64,000 nt of DNA from positions 43,170 to 107,169 of the forward strand of contig NZ_JAQFVG010000251.1 in NCBI RefSeq assembly GCF_029439455.1, in the 5' to 3' direction. This stretch comes from Caballeronia sp. BR00000012568055. GTDB lineage: Bacteria > Pseudomonadota > Gammaproteobacteria > Burkholderiales > Burkholderiaceae. Position 1 is the stretch's first letter. Each line of letters starts with the position of its first letter. Under the pieces are notes generated by a model that saw only the letters and a list, made by a program, of their open reading frames with translations, was not told where the DNA came from and did not search any database. The position numbers were made by a program, and so were the translations under genes. Below, in pieces: positions 26,692 to 35,609 of this stretch.

Positions 26692-28110
26692 GTGCCCGTT
26701 ATTACCATCGACGATGATTTCGATGCCTGGCGCAACGCGGCGCGCCATGCTTTAGCGCAAGGTCTGACGCCGGAATCGATCGAATGGCGCACGGAGCAGG
26801 CCGCGCCTTCCTTGTTCGATTCGGCCTCGGACGCTTCTCCGGACGTTTCCGCAAAGTCAGAAACCATCCGCATTTCCAAAGAACTCGCGACGCTTCTGAA
26901 AGACGCCGCCCATTTCCGCGATCCACAACGCTGGGGCTTTCTTTATCGCGTGTTGTGGCGCTGGGCGCAGGGCGATCGCGCGGCGGCGTCGGCGGCGGAC
27001 GAAGATGGCGCGCGGCTCAACAAGATGGCGAAATCCGTGCGGCGCGCGCAGCACGACATGATCGCCTATGTGCGATTCCGTCAGCGCGAAGCCTCGCTCG
27101 GCGCGCCGGAATATATCGCGTGGTACGAGCCGGATCACGATGTGCTCGCGTGGGGCGCGGAGCATTTCGCCGATCGCATGGGCAAATCGACGTGGCTGAT
27201 CACCACGCCCGACGGCGCGGCCATGTTCGATGGCGCGCATCTGCATCTGGAACGCCGCCCCGCGCTCGCCGCCGACCACAAAGTCGATACCCCCGATGCC
27301 GCCGAAGCCCTGTGGATGACCTACTACCGCAGCATCTTCAACCCCGCGCGTTTGAACGAAGGGGCCCTGGAGCAGCATATGCCGGTGCGTTTCTGGAAGG
27401 GGCTGCCCGAAGGCGCGTTGATTCCCGGCATGATCAGCCAGGCGCGGGGCGGCGCGCGACGCGTCGGACAAGCGCAGCATGTCGGCGCTATGGGCGGCAA
27501 GACCGTGCAGGTCGAAGCGCAGGCTGCGCAACCCGAACGCGATGCCCCCACATCGCTCGATACCTGCCGCCGCTGCGATCTCTGGCGTCACGCTACGCAA
27601 GCCGTGCAAGGCGAAGGCCCGCGCGATGCCCGCATCATGCTGCTCGGCGAGCAGCCCGGCGATCAGGAAGACCTGAAGGGCGAACCCTTCGTCGGTCCCG
27701 CAGGCCAGTTACTCGATGATGCGATGCGCCGCGCCGGTGTGCCGCGCGAGCAGGTCTATCTGACCAATTCGGTCAAGCACTTCAAATGGGAGCCGCGCGG
27801 CAAGCGCCGTCTGCACAAAACGCCCGCGCAGCAGGAAATCGATGCGTGTTCGTATTGGCTCGAACAGGAACTGCACGATGTCGGCGCGCGCGTGATCGTC
27901 ACGCTCGGCGCGACGGCCCTGAACGCGCTGCTCGGCAAGCGCGCGACTTTATCGGCGCATGTGGGGCGCGTGGTGCCGTATCGCGACAAGCTGATCGTGG
28001 CGACTTATCACCCGTCGTATGCGCTGCGCCAAAACGACGAGGCCGCGCGGGAAAAAACCGTCGCGGCCATCGTCGCTGCGCTGGAGCAGGCGCGTGATTT
28101 AAGCGGCTGA
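26692..28110 (+). CDS. udgX: UdgX-family uracil-DNA crosslinking protein with N-terminal DUF4130-type domain
   Basis: A 472-residue two-part protein. Residues 1 to about 265 match the partner domain seen beside the radical SAM protein (DUF4130/TIGR03915 type). Residues about 280-472 form a family-4-like uracil-DNA glycosylase: C-R-R-C for the Fe-S cluster, G-E-Q-P-G-D-Q-E-D (motif I), V-K-H-F-K-W-E, the UdgX signature loop K-R-R-L-H with H375, and Y-H-P-S-Y (motif for uracil DNA). In the characterised mycobacterial UdgX, the equivalent histidine forms a covalent bond with uracil-containing DNA. It starts with GTG 1 bp after the radical SAM stop and shares its LexA-controlled promoter. The two fused halves suggest joint action on damaged or modified bases. 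Confidence 0.9.
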   Translation: MPVITIDDDFDAWRNAARHALAQGLTPESIEWRTEQAAPSLFDSASDASPDVSAKSETIRISKELATLLKDAAHFRDPQRWGFLYRVLWRWAQGDRAAASAADEDGARLNKMAKSVRRAQHDMIAYVRFRQREASLGAPEYIAWYEPDHDVLAWGAEHFADRMGKSTWLITTPDGAAMFDGAHLHLERRPALAADHKVDTPDAAEALWMTYYRSIFNPARLNEGALEQHMPVRFWKGLPEGALIPGMISQARGGARRVGQAQHVGAMGGKTVQVEAQAAQPERDAPTSLDTCRRCDLWRHATQAVQGEGPRDARIMLLGEQPGDQEDLKGEPFVGPAGQLLDDAMRRAGVPREQVYLTNSVKHFKWEPRGKRRLHKTPAQQEIDACSYWLEQELHDVGARVIVTLGATALNALLGKRATLSAHVGRVVPYRDKLIVATYHPSYALRQNDEAAREKTVAAIVAALEQARDLSG

Positions 28111-28154
28111 ATCGAGCGGCTGAACCGAGTGACTGAACTGAGCGGCTGGATCAG
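28103..28154. repeat. 13-bp tandem repeat x4 between convergent genes
   Basis: Units of GCGGCTGAAYCGA type occur at 28103, 28116, 28129 and 28142; the first two differ at one position, the third and fourth are more diverged. The array runs from the stop codon of udgX into the stop of the SDR gene. Confidence 0.75.
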
Positions 28155-28939
28155 AACGCCGCGCGCACCACGCCGCCATCGGCCCGCAACGCCGCGCCAT
28201 TTGTCGCCGATGACAACTCCGAGCACACATAAGCCACGGTATTGGCAATTTCCTCCGGCGTGATAAAGCGCTTGAGGATGGACGTCGGGCGCGCTTCCTC
28301 GAAAAACTGCGTCTGGAATTCCTCGAAGCTCTTGCCGCCGCTCAGCTTGTTCACAAACTCGGTCACGCCTTCCGAACTCGTCGGACCCGGCAGCACGGAA
28401 TTCACGGTCACGCCCGTGCCCGCGCAGGTTTCCGCCAGACCACGCGAGAGCGCGAGTTGCGCCGTCTTCGTCAGACCGTAATGGATCATCTCGACGGGAA
28501 TCTGAATGCCGCTTTCGCTGCTGATAAACACCACGCGGCCCCAGTTCTGCGCCTTCATCTTCGGCAGATACGCGCGCGACAGCCGCACGCCGGACATGAC
28601 ATTGGCGTTGAAAAAGCGCAGCCATTCATCGTCGGAAATGTCTTCGAAGGGCTTCGGGTCGAAGATGCCCATGTTGTTCACGAGAATATCGACTTGCGGA
28701 TAACGCTCGACCAGCGCGCTGACTTGCGCGGGATCGGAGATATCGCCCGCGAAGCCTTCGGCGCGCGCGTCCGGGACGAGTTCGAGCAGACGGGCGAGGG
28801 CGTCATCGACGGATGCTTGCGTGCGGCCGTTGACGATCACGCGCGCATCTTCGCGCGCCAGCGCCACCGCGATCGCATGGCCGATACCCTTCGTCGATCC
28901 GGACACCAAGGCGAGCTTGTTGGCGATTTTCAGATCCAT
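28151..28939 (-). CDS. SDR-family NAD(P)-dependent oxidoreductase
   Basis: A 262-residue classical short-chain dehydrogenase/reductase. The nucleotide-binding motif S-G-S-T-K-G-I-G is near residue 15, N-N-M-G near 86, catalytic S-S-E-S-G near 140 and Y154-G-L-T-K158. The early basic residues after the first strand (N-G-R-T) fit NADP preference. The substrate cannot be read from the sequence. I chose the ATG at 28939 because it gives the usual SDR N-terminus; the extra 124 residues of the longer frame are not SDR-like. It is convergent with udgX and has no operon partner. Confidence 0.88.
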   Translation of the reverse strand: MDLKIANKLALVSGSTKGIGHAIAVALAREDARVIVNGRTQASVDDALARLLELVPDARAEGFAGDISDPAQVSALVERYPQVDILVNNMGIFDPKPFEDISDDEWLRFFNANVMSGVRLSRAYLPKMKAQNWGRVVFISSESGIQIPVEMIHYGLTKTAQLALSRGLAETCAGTGVTVNSVLPGPTSSEGVTEFVNKLSGGKSFEEFQTQFFEEARPTSILKRFITPEEIANTVAYVCSELSSATNGAALRADGGVVRAAF

Positions 28940-29237
28940 ATTTGTGCTCCTGTGCGTTGACGGGTTGAGCAGGCATAAGCGCGCCGCGAGACAGCAGTGA
29001 ATCACAGGCAGGCGAAATTTGCTCGAATCGTGCCGCCGATTCGATCCCGACCGCGACTTTCCGAACGCGCGCAGAACCTTGTCACACAAGGCTCGGCGGC
29101 CCGTGACACCCCGCGACATAAATGCTCGATGGCCTGATTTATCGCCGTCCCGCATAGTTGCGCCAAGCGTGACGGGAACGATAGAGCAGGAACCGAAAGC
29201 CGCATCACGCACCGACGAATCCTTCAGGAGATGCACC

Positions 29238-29927
29238 ATGACTTTCGCCCTCGCCATCAAACGCGCCGCTGCTGCTTGTGTCCTCACCGCCACCGCCTTG
29301 TTCGCCGGCACCGCCGCTCACGCGCAAACGGTCCGCCCCGACACCATCTACGTCTACGCCTTCCAGAGCGACGCCGCCGACGTCAAGCTGGACAATCACG
29401 GCATCGTCTCGAAGCTCAAAGGCGCAATGTCCGACCAATCCGCCGCGCAACAACAGGCGCAGGAAGCGCAGCAATCGCGTGAAGCGGTAGCAGACGAAAT
29501 CGTCGCCAAACTCCAGTCGATGGGTCTGCCCGCCGTGCGCGCCGATGTCCCGCCGCCGTCCGATCAGAACGTGCTTGCGGTGCAGGGCAGCATCGACTCG
29601 ATCGATGCGGGCAATCGCCGCCGCCGCACGCTGATCGGCCTCGGTGCGGGCAAGAGTCAGGTCGGCGCGACGGTGCAACTGGTCTTCACGCCCGCTCACG
29701 GCACGCCGCAAGTGCTCGAACAGTTCGATGCCGATGCCGACAGCGGCCACGCGCCCGGCGTCGCGGAAATGGCGGGCATCGGCGCGGCGGCGGGGCATGT
29801 GGCGAGCTCGCTGGCGGTATCGGGCGGGATGCACGCGGTGTCGGAGACGAAGCGCGCGGGGGTGTCGTCGGATGAGAAGAAACTGGCCGATTCGATCGCC
29901 AAACAGATTGCGAAGGTGGTCGGCTGA
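29238..29927 (+). CDS. DUF4410-like secreted protein
   Basis: A 229-residue protein with a signal peptide (cleavage near A-H-A-Q-T, residue 30), then a domain starting T-I-Y-V-Y-A-F, which resembles DUF4410 proteins. A coiled Q/A/E-rich segment (A-A-Q-Q-Q-A-Q-E-A-Q-Q) lies near residue 70, followed by a Gly-rich hydrophobic stretch (G-V-A-E-M-A-G-I-G-A-A-A-G) near 175-190 that may insert in a membrane. An AGGAG ribosome site lies 7 bp before the ATG. Function is unknown; it probably acts in the periplasm. A perfect stem-loop follows before the cardiolipin synthase gene. Confidence 0.7.
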   Translation: MTFALAIKRAAAACVLTATALFAGTAAHAQTVRPDTIYVYAFQSDAADVKLDNHGIVSKLKGAMSDQSAAQQQAQEAQQSREAVADEIVAKLQSMGLPAVRADVPPPSDQNVLAVQGSIDSIDAGNRRRRTLIGLGAGKSQVGATVQLVFTPAHGTPQVLEQFDADADSGHAPGVAEMAGIGAAAGHVASSLAVSGGMHAVSETKRAGVSSDEKKLADSIAKQIAKVVG

Positions 29928-29938
29928 AGCCTCGCGCC

Positions 29939-29964
29939 GGGAACCGCCTACACTAGCGGTTCCC
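29939..29964. terminator. Perfect 9-bp stem-loop upstream of cls
   Basis: GGGAACCGC and GCGGTTCCC flank an 8-nt loop between the DUF4410-type gene and the cardiolipin synthase gene. There is no T-tract, so it may be a transcript-stabilising or Rho-associated end rather than a standard intrinsic terminator. Confidence 0.5.
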
Positions 29965-29984
29965 ACCGAAGCCGAGGCCCGCGC

Positions 29985-31274
29985 ATGCTGATGTTCGCTG
30001 TGATTGTTCTGACGGTCGTGGTGACCGTCATCGTCGTTCTGGTGATCGCCAATCTCACGACCGGCGAAAAGAAGGTCGAACACAAGATCGAACGGCTCTA
30101 CGCCAGCGACGACCCGCAATTTCTCCGCTCGATGGGTCTGCTGCTCGGCCCGCCCGTGGTCGATGGCAATCGCTTTCAGGTGCTCGTCAACGGCGACGAA
30201 ATCTTCCCGTCGATGCTGGACGGCATTCGCTCCGCGCAGCAGACCATTTGCTTCGAGACCTTTATCTACTGGTCCGGTGAGATCGGCGAGCAGGTGGCGA
30301 AGGCGTTATCGGACAAGGCGCGCAGTGGCGTAGCCGTACACGTGCTGCTCGACTGGGTCGGTTCCTCGAAAATGGACAAGCGCTATCTGTCGATGCTGCG
30401 CGACTCCGGCGCGGAAGTCATTCAGTATCACAAACCGCACTGGACCGGCCTCGGCCGCATGAACGACCGCACGCACCGCAAGCTGCTGGTGATCGACGGC
30501 AAAGTGGGTTTTACGGGCGGCGTGGGTATTGCGGAAGAATGGACCGGCCACGCGCAGGACGAAAAGCATTGGCGCGACTCGCACTTCCGTCTGGAAGGCC
30601 CGGCGGTCGGACATATGCAGGCCGTGTTTATGGACAACTGGGTCAAGGCGACGGGGAACGTGCTGCATGGTCCGGAATACTTTCCGGAACTGTCCGCGCT
30701 TCCTGCGCTCACCGAACCCGGCGCGGGTCTGGCGCATATGTTCAGCAGTTCGCCCTCGGGCGGCAGCGACGACATGCAGCTCATGTATCTGATGGCGATT
30801 ACCGCCGCGACGCATTCCATCCAGCTGGAAAGCGCCTACTTCGTGCCCGACAAGCTGACGATCAACGCGATCGTCGAAGCGGCGAAACGCGGCGTGCGCG
30901 TGCGCGTCATCACACCGGGCAAACGGATCGATACCCACACGGTGCGCGAGGCCTCACGCGCGTGCTGGGGCGATCTGCTCGCGGCGGGCGTCGAAATGTA
31001 CGAATACCAGCCGACCATGTTCCACTGCAAGCTGATGGTGGTGGACGAATATCTGGTGTCGGTCGGCTCGACCAATTTCGACACGCGCTCGTTCAAACTG
31101 AACGACGAAGCCAACCTCAATATCTACGACCGCGATTTCGCACGCCAGCAGACGGCGATCATCGAAAACGATCTGACGCGGGCGCGGCGCATCACGCTCG
31201 AGGAATGGCGACGCCGGCCCTGGTCCGAGCGGCTTCTGGAGCATGTCGCAGCGCTGCTCGACCCCGAACTCTGA
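29985..31274 (+). CDS. cls: Cardiolipin synthase / phospholipase D family protein
   Basis: A 429-residue protein with an N-terminal transmembrane helix (residues 1-25) and two HKD catalytic motifs: H164-R-K-L-L-V-I-D-G and H347-C-K-L-M-V-V-D, each followed by the expected G-G or G-S-T-N-F-D. Two HKD motifs form one active site that condenses two phosphatidylglycerols (ClsA type) or phosphatidylglycerol with phosphatidylethanolamine. The single anchor and the length are between ClsA and ClsB; which reaction it performs is not resolved. It is probably at the inner membrane. Confidence 0.9.
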   Translation: MLMFAVIVLTVVVTVIVVLVIANLTTGEKKVEHKIERLYASDDPQFLRSMGLLLGPPVVDGNRFQVLVNGDEIFPSMLDGIRSAQQTICFETFIYWSGEIGEQVAKALSDKARSGVAVHVLLDWVGSSKMDKRYLSMLRDSGAEVIQYHKPHWTGLGRMNDRTHRKLLVIDGKVGFTGGVGIAEEWTGHAQDEKHWRDSHFRLEGPAVGHMQAVFMDNWVKATGNVLHGPEYFPELSALPALTEPGAGLAHMFSSSPSGGSDDMQLMYLMAITAATHSIQLESAYFVPDKLTINAIVEAAKRGVRVRVITPGKRIDTHTVREASRACWGDLLAAGVEMYEYQPTMFHCKLMVVDEYLVSVGSTNFDTRSFKLNDEANLNIYDRDFARQQTAIIENDLTRARRITLEEWRRRPWSERLLEHVAALLDPEL

Positions 31275-31382
31275 CCTCGACAAAAGCTGGCTGACAATTA
31301 TTCGCATTTACAAGCTAAAGCTTGCCTGACCGCAGCCGATAAGACGCTTACGTAATTGAGCCTCTTTTCACGGTCATCAAAA

Positions 31383-33452
31383 ATGCACGGCACATACAAT
31401 TTATGGCTGGTCGCGGCGTCCTTGGTGGTCGCGTCGCTGGCTTCGTTTACCGCGCTCGATATTTCGGGCCGAATCGCGATGCTCCAGCAATCGCGCATGC
31501 GCCACGTCTGGCTGGCGGGCGGCGCGGCATCGATGGGCATCGGTATCTGGTCGATGCACTTCATTGGCGTGCTCGCCTTCGAATTGCCGATTCCGCTCGG
31601 CTACGACTTCGGCATCACGACAGGCTCGCTGGTGATCGCCATCGTGGTCTCGTACTTCGCGCTGTGGGTCATCAACGGCGCGAAGCTGACGGCGCGGCGG
31701 CTGATCATCTCCAGCGTGGCGATGGGTATCGGCATTGCAGCAATGCACTACACGGGCGATGCCGCCATGCAAATGGTCCCGGCGATTCAATACGATCCGT
31801 GGCTGTTCGCCGCTTCGATCTTGATTGCGATCGGCGCGTCGGGCGCGGCGCTGTGGATTGCGCGCACGCTCGCCGATGTCACGCAGGACAAGGTGGTCGA
31901 AAAACGGCTGATTGCGGCGGTGGTAATGGGTATCGCGATTACCGGGATGCACTACACCGGCAATGCGGCGGCCAATTTTCTGCCGAATTCCATTTGCGGC
32001 GCGGCGAACAGCGTCGATGGACGCTGGCTTGCGACGACCGTCGCGCTCTTTACGCTGGCGATTCTGAGCATCACGCTGGTGCTTTCGCGCTATGACGCGC
32101 GCACATCCGTGCTGGCCGGTTCGGTGTCGCGCCTGAATGGTCAGATCGTGCGGATGGCGAGTTTCGACACGCTGACCGACTTGCCGAACCGTCGCACCAT
32201 GACCGAACGCATGGAACGCGCGATCAAGAATGCGTTGGCGGGCGGCAGTCGCTTCGCGATCCTCTTTATGGATCTCGACGGCTTCAAGACCATCAACGAT
32301 TCGCTCGGCCACACCGTGGGCGATGAAGTGCTGAAAGCATTCTCCAAGCGCCTGCTCCAGTGCGTGCGCGGCGGCGACACGGTCGCGCGTCTGGGCGGCG
32401 ACGAATTCGTCGTGATGCTGGAAAACCTCAACGTGCCGACCGATGCCGAAAAAATGGCCGAGCGCATTCTGGAAGTGATGCGTCAGGGACTGGTCGCGAG
32501 CGGCCATCCGCTTCAGGTGATGCCGAGCATCGGCATTGCGCTGTTTCCGCAGGACGGCGCATCCGTCGATGAATTGCTCAAGCACGCCGATGTCGCCATG
32601 TACGAAGCCAAGCGCGGCGGCCGCAGCACGTATCGTTTCTTCGAAGCCAGCATGAACGAAGCCGCCGTGCGCACCTTGCAGATTCAGCAAGCCTTGCACG
32701 ATGCACTCGGTTCCAACTTTTTCTACCTGCTGTTCCAGCCGAAATTCCGTGGCAAGAGTGGCGAACTGGCGGGCGCGGAAGCGCTTATCCGCCTGAACCA
32801 TCCGGAACTCGGCATGCTCGGGCCGATGGAGTTCATTCCGATCGCGGAGCGTTCGGGGCAGATTGTGCAGATTGGCTATTGGGTGGTGCGCGAGACGTGC
32901 AAACACATCTCGCAATGGCGCACGGAAGGCCGGCCGCCGGTGAAGGTGGCGGTGAATTTGTCGCCGCGTCAGATGACCGAAACGGACCTGGTTCAGAACA
33001 TGATCCGGATCGTGCGCGAGCAGGGCGTATCGCCCGATCTGATCATGTTCGAGATCACCGAAACCGTGGCGATGCAGGACGCGCCGCGCACCATCGAGAT
33101 GATTCATGCGTTCCAGGAAAGCGGTTTCGAGATCGCCATCGACGATTTCGGCACGGGTTATTCGAGCTTGGCCTATCTGCAACGTTTCCGCGCGAAGCAG
33201 TTGAAGATCGACCGCTTCTTCACGAACGGGCTGGACGAAAACGGTCAGGAAGGACGCGCGATCGTGTCCGCGATCATTGCGCTGGCGCACTCGCTCGATA
33301 TGGATGTCGTGGCGGAAGGCGTCGAAACCGGCTCGCAACTCGACCGGCTCGAAGACATGATGTGCGACGAGATGCAGGGCTTCCTGCTGGCCAAACCGCT
33401 GTCGGCGGATGCGTTCGGCGATTTGCTGGTGCCGAAGACGGTGAGTGCGTGA
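31383..33452 (+). CDS. MHYT-GGDEF-EAL c-di-GMP turnover protein
   Basis: The 689-residue product begins with an integral MHYT sensor of seven helices (repeats M-H-F-I-G, M-H-Y-T-G, M-H-Y-T-G), proposed in the family to bind copper and sense O2, CO or NO. A GGDEF domain follows, with intact G338-G-D-E-F, then an EAL domain with E466-A-L, D-D-F-G-T-G and a K-I-D loop. Both enzymatic signatures look intact, so it could make and degrade c-di-GMP. I chose the ATG at 31383; a TTG at 31356 would add nine residues and neither has a good ribosome site. It is convergent with the exporter gene, 3 bp apart. It resembles YkoW-type proteins. Confidence 0.92.
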   Translation: MHGTYNLWLVAASLVVASLASFTALDISGRIAMLQQSRMRHVWLAGGAASMGIGIWSMHFIGVLAFELPIPLGYDFGITTGSLVIAIVVSYFALWVINGAKLTARRLIISSVAMGIGIAAMHYTGDAAMQMVPAIQYDPWLFAASILIAIGASGAALWIARTLADVTQDKVVEKRLIAAVVMGIAITGMHYTGNAAANFLPNSICGAANSVDGRWLATTVALFTLAILSITLVLSRYDARTSVLAGSVSRLNGQIVRMASFDTLTDLPNRRTMTERMERAIKNALAGGSRFAILFMDLDGFKTINDSLGHTVGDEVLKAFSKRLLQCVRGGDTVARLGGDEFVVMLENLNVPTDAEKMAERILEVMRQGLVASGHPLQVMPSIGIALFPQDGASVDELLKHADVAMYEAKRGGRSTYRFFEASMNEAAVRTLQIQQALHDALGSNFFYLLFQPKFRGKSGELAGAEALIRLNHPELGMLGPMEFIPIAERSGQIVQIGYWVVRETCKHISQWRTEGRPPVKVAVNLSPRQMTETDLVQNMIRIVREQGVSPDLIMFEITETVAMQDAPRTIEMIHAFQESGFEIAIDDFGTGYSSLAYLQRFRAKQLKIDRFFTNGLDENGQEGRAIVSAIIALAHSLDMDVVAEGVETGSQLDRLEDMMCDEMQGFLLAKPLSADAFGDLLVPKTVSA

Positions 33453-33455
33453 GCC

Positions 33456-34994
33456 TCAATCCATCGCCGCATGCGCAAGCGATTCGTTCGTCACCCGCCG
33501 CGCCGGTCGGATCAGCAAAATCAGCGGCACCACCAACAGCGTGGCGACGAACATCAGCTTGAAATCGTTGAGATAAGCGATCATCGACGCCTGCTGCGTG
33601 ATGCTCTGATTGAGCATCGCCATGTCCTGCATCGTGCCGCTGGTGAGCATGGGCTGCATCAGCGGATTGAAGGGCGTGATCTGCGCGGCGAGGTCGGCGT
33701 GGGCGACTTGCGTGTTGCGCGTCATCAGCGTCTGCACGATCGAAATGCCGATACTGCTGCCGATATTGCGCATCAGGCTGTAGGTGGCCGTGCCGTCGGC
33801 GCGCAGCGTGGCGGTGAGCGTGGAGAAGGTCAGCGCGGACAGCGGCACGAACACGAAACCCAGACCGAAGCCCTGAATCACGCCCGGCCAGACGATGTCG
33901 GAGGCGGAGAGGACGATCGTGTAGTGCATCATCTGCCAGAGCGCGAAGGCGGAGATGAGGAAGCCCGCGAGCAGCAATAGCCGCGCGTCGATGCGCTTGA
34001 GCAGGCGTCCGGCGACGAGCATCGCCACCATCGTGCCTGCGCCGCTCGGCGCGGTGACCAGGCCGGTGGTCGCGACGGGATAGTTCATCAGGTTCTGCAA
34101 CATCGGCGGCAGGAGCGCGCGCGTGGCGTACATCACCGCGCCGATCACGAAGATGAAGCAGGTGCCGGTCGCGAAGTTGCGGTCTTTGAGCAACTCGTAT
34201 TTGAAGAAGGATCGCGCGCCCGCCGTCGCCGTGTGCGCCACGAAGAAAACGAAGCTCACGGCGGCGAGAATGGCTTCGATGCGGATTTCCATCGAGCCGA
34301 ACCAGTCGAGTTGCTCGCCGCGATCGAGCATCGCCTGGAATGCGCCGATGGCCAGGCCCAGCGTGGCGAAGCCGAATGCGTCGAATTTGACGGAGCGGCG
34401 CGCCGCCTGCGTCGGCAGAAACGTCAGCACGCCGAACAGCGCAAAAGCGCCGATCGGCACGTTGATGAAAAACACCCAGCGCCAGTTGTAGCTGTCGGTG
34501 AGCCAGCCGCCGAGCGTCGGCCCGAGAATCGGGCCGACCATCACGCCCATGCCCCAGACGGCCATCGCCTGACCTTGTTTTTCGGGCGGGTTGATATCGA
34601 GCAGGATGGACTGCGACAGCGGCACCAGCGCCGCGCCGAAAATGCCCTGCAACAGCCGCGACGCGACGATCTGCGTCAGCGTCTCCGACAAACCGCACAG
34701 CGCCGACGCCACGGTAAAGCCGGCAATCGACACGCACAGCAGGCGCTTCACGCTGAGCCGATCCGCGAGCCAGCCCGTGAGTGGCGTGGCGATCGCCGCC
34801 GCGACGATATACGACGTCAGCACCCAGGTGATTTCGTCCTGCGAGGCCGAGAGCGTGCCCTGCATATGCGGCAGCGCCACGTTGGCGATGGTGCTGTCGA
34901 GGGTCTGGATCAGCGTCGCGAGCATGATCGCGACGGTGAGCATGGTGCGGTTCAGCGGGACGGCGGCGCTTTCCGCGGAGGCTTGAGAGGACAT
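33456..34994 (-). CDS. DHA2-family (EmrB/QacA) multidrug MFS exporter
   Basis: A 512-residue membrane protein with about 14 predicted helices. It contains the EmrB-type motifs L-D-S-T-I-A-N-V-A-L-P, W-V-L-T-S-Y-I-V-A-A-A-I, the loop G-W-L-A-D-R-L-S-V-K-R and the antiporter motif G-P-I-L-G-P-T-L-G-G. The family exports drugs and toxic organics in exchange for protons, often with an EmrA adaptor; no EmrA gene is adjacent. The gene is divergent from a MarR regulator with an operator-like palindrome between, so it is probably substrate-inducible. Confidence 0.92.
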   Translation of the reverse strand: MSSQASAESAAVPLNRTMLTVAIMLATLIQTLDSTIANVALPHMQGTLSASQDEITWVLTSYIVAAAIATPLTGWLADRLSVKRLLCVSIAGFTVASALCGLSETLTQIVASRLLQGIFGAALVPLSQSILLDINPPEKQGQAMAVWGMGVMVGPILGPTLGGWLTDSYNWRWVFFINVPIGAFALFGVLTFLPTQAARRSVKFDAFGFATLGLAIGAFQAMLDRGEQLDWFGSMEIRIEAILAAVSFVFFVAHTATAGARSFFKYELLKDRNFATGTCFIFVIGAVMYATRALLPPMLQNLMNYPVATTGLVTAPSGAGTMVAMLVAGRLLKRIDARLLLLAGFLISAFALWQMMHYTIVLSASDIVWPGVIQGFGLGFVFVPLSALTFSTLTATLRADGTATYSLMRNIGSSIGISIVQTLMTRNTQVAHADLAAQITPFNPLMQPMLTSGTMQDMAMLNQSITQQASMIAYLNDFKLMFVATLLVVPLILLIRPARRVTNESLAHAAMD

Positions 34995-35041
34995 TGACGG
35001 GTGCCGGGGCTCGGCGGCATCGAATAGTAAGTATGTGGATG

Positions 35042-35059
35042 ATAAGCACGCTTATTATA
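35042..35059 (-). promoter_or_regulatory. MarR operator-like palindrome and -10 of the exporter promoter
   Basis: ATAAGC-AC-GCTTAT (35042-35055) is a perfect inverted repeat. The minus-strand -10 hexamer TATAAT (35059-35054) overlaps its edge, so a bound repressor would cover the exporter transcription start, about 50 bp before its start codon. Confidence 0.6.
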
Positions 35060-35079
35060 TGCGCGCCGCAGTCGGCTTT

Positions 35080-35094
35080 CATATAATCGCGCGA
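35080..35094 (+). promoter_or_regulatory. -10 hexamer of the MarR gene; possible leaderless transcript
   Basis: TATAAT at 35082-35087 ends 6 bp before the ATG at 35094. Transcription would start at or beside the A of the start codon. CATATAAT (35080-35087) is also the inverted copy of ATTATATG at 35054-35061. Confidence 0.5.
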
Positions 35095-35537
35095 TGGAAA
35101 CCCAACTCGACAAACGCTTCGGCTTTCTGGTCGCGGACGTGGACCGCCTGTGCGGCAATCGTTTCGATGAACTGGCGAAGTCGTCGCTCAATCTCACGCG
35201 CGCGCAGTGCCGGGTGCTGGCGTACCTGTCGCATTACGGCGAAGTCAATCAGGCGCGGCTCGCGGGGCTGCTCGAAGTCGCGCCGATTTCGGCCGGGCGG
35301 CTGCTCGACCGGATGGAAGAGGGCGGCTGGATCGAACGTCGCGACGACCCGGACGACCGCCGCGCGCGTCAGGTGCGCATGAGCGGGAAAGCCGAGCAGG
35401 CGCTCGATCGGGCGCGGCGCGTGGGCGATGAGATCACGGAGGAAGCGCTGGCGGGATTCAGCGCGCAGGAACGTGATCAACTGATCGGCCTGTTGCAGCG
35501 CGTGCGGGGGAATCTGAGCCGTATCGTCGATCGGTGA
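35094..35537 (+). CDS. MarR-family transcriptional regulator
   Basis: A 147-residue winged-helix regulator with the typical central pattern L-S-H-Y-G-E-V-N-Q-A-R-L-A, a recognition helix (S-A-G-R-L-L-D-R-M-E) and a wing D-D-P-D-D-R-R-A-R-Q. MarR proteins bind palindromes as dimers and release on binding phenolic or toxic ligands. It is divergent from the DHA2 exporter and is its likely repressor. The start codon lies only 6 bp downstream of a perfect TATAAT, without room for a ribosome site, suggesting leaderless translation or an alternative start. Confidence 0.9.
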   Translation: METQLDKRFGFLVADVDRLCGNRFDELAKSSLNLTRAQCRVLAYLSHYGEVNQARLAGLLEVAPISAGRLLDRMEEGGWIERRDDPDDRRARQVRMSGKAEQALDRARRVGDEITEEALAGFSAQERDQLIGLLQRVRGNLSRIVDR

Positions 35538-35609
35538 ATCGGTGAGAAGGGGCGGGATCGGTTTTTGCGCAGGCGTTTTGGCTTACATACCTCTTTTTGG
35601 AGAATCGCC

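Noticed and set aside
33274..35082. A 602-codon minus-strand frame overlapping the exporter gene
   Set aside because: It is an arginine/alanine/histidine-rich shadow; the 512-residue frame has all EmrB motifs.
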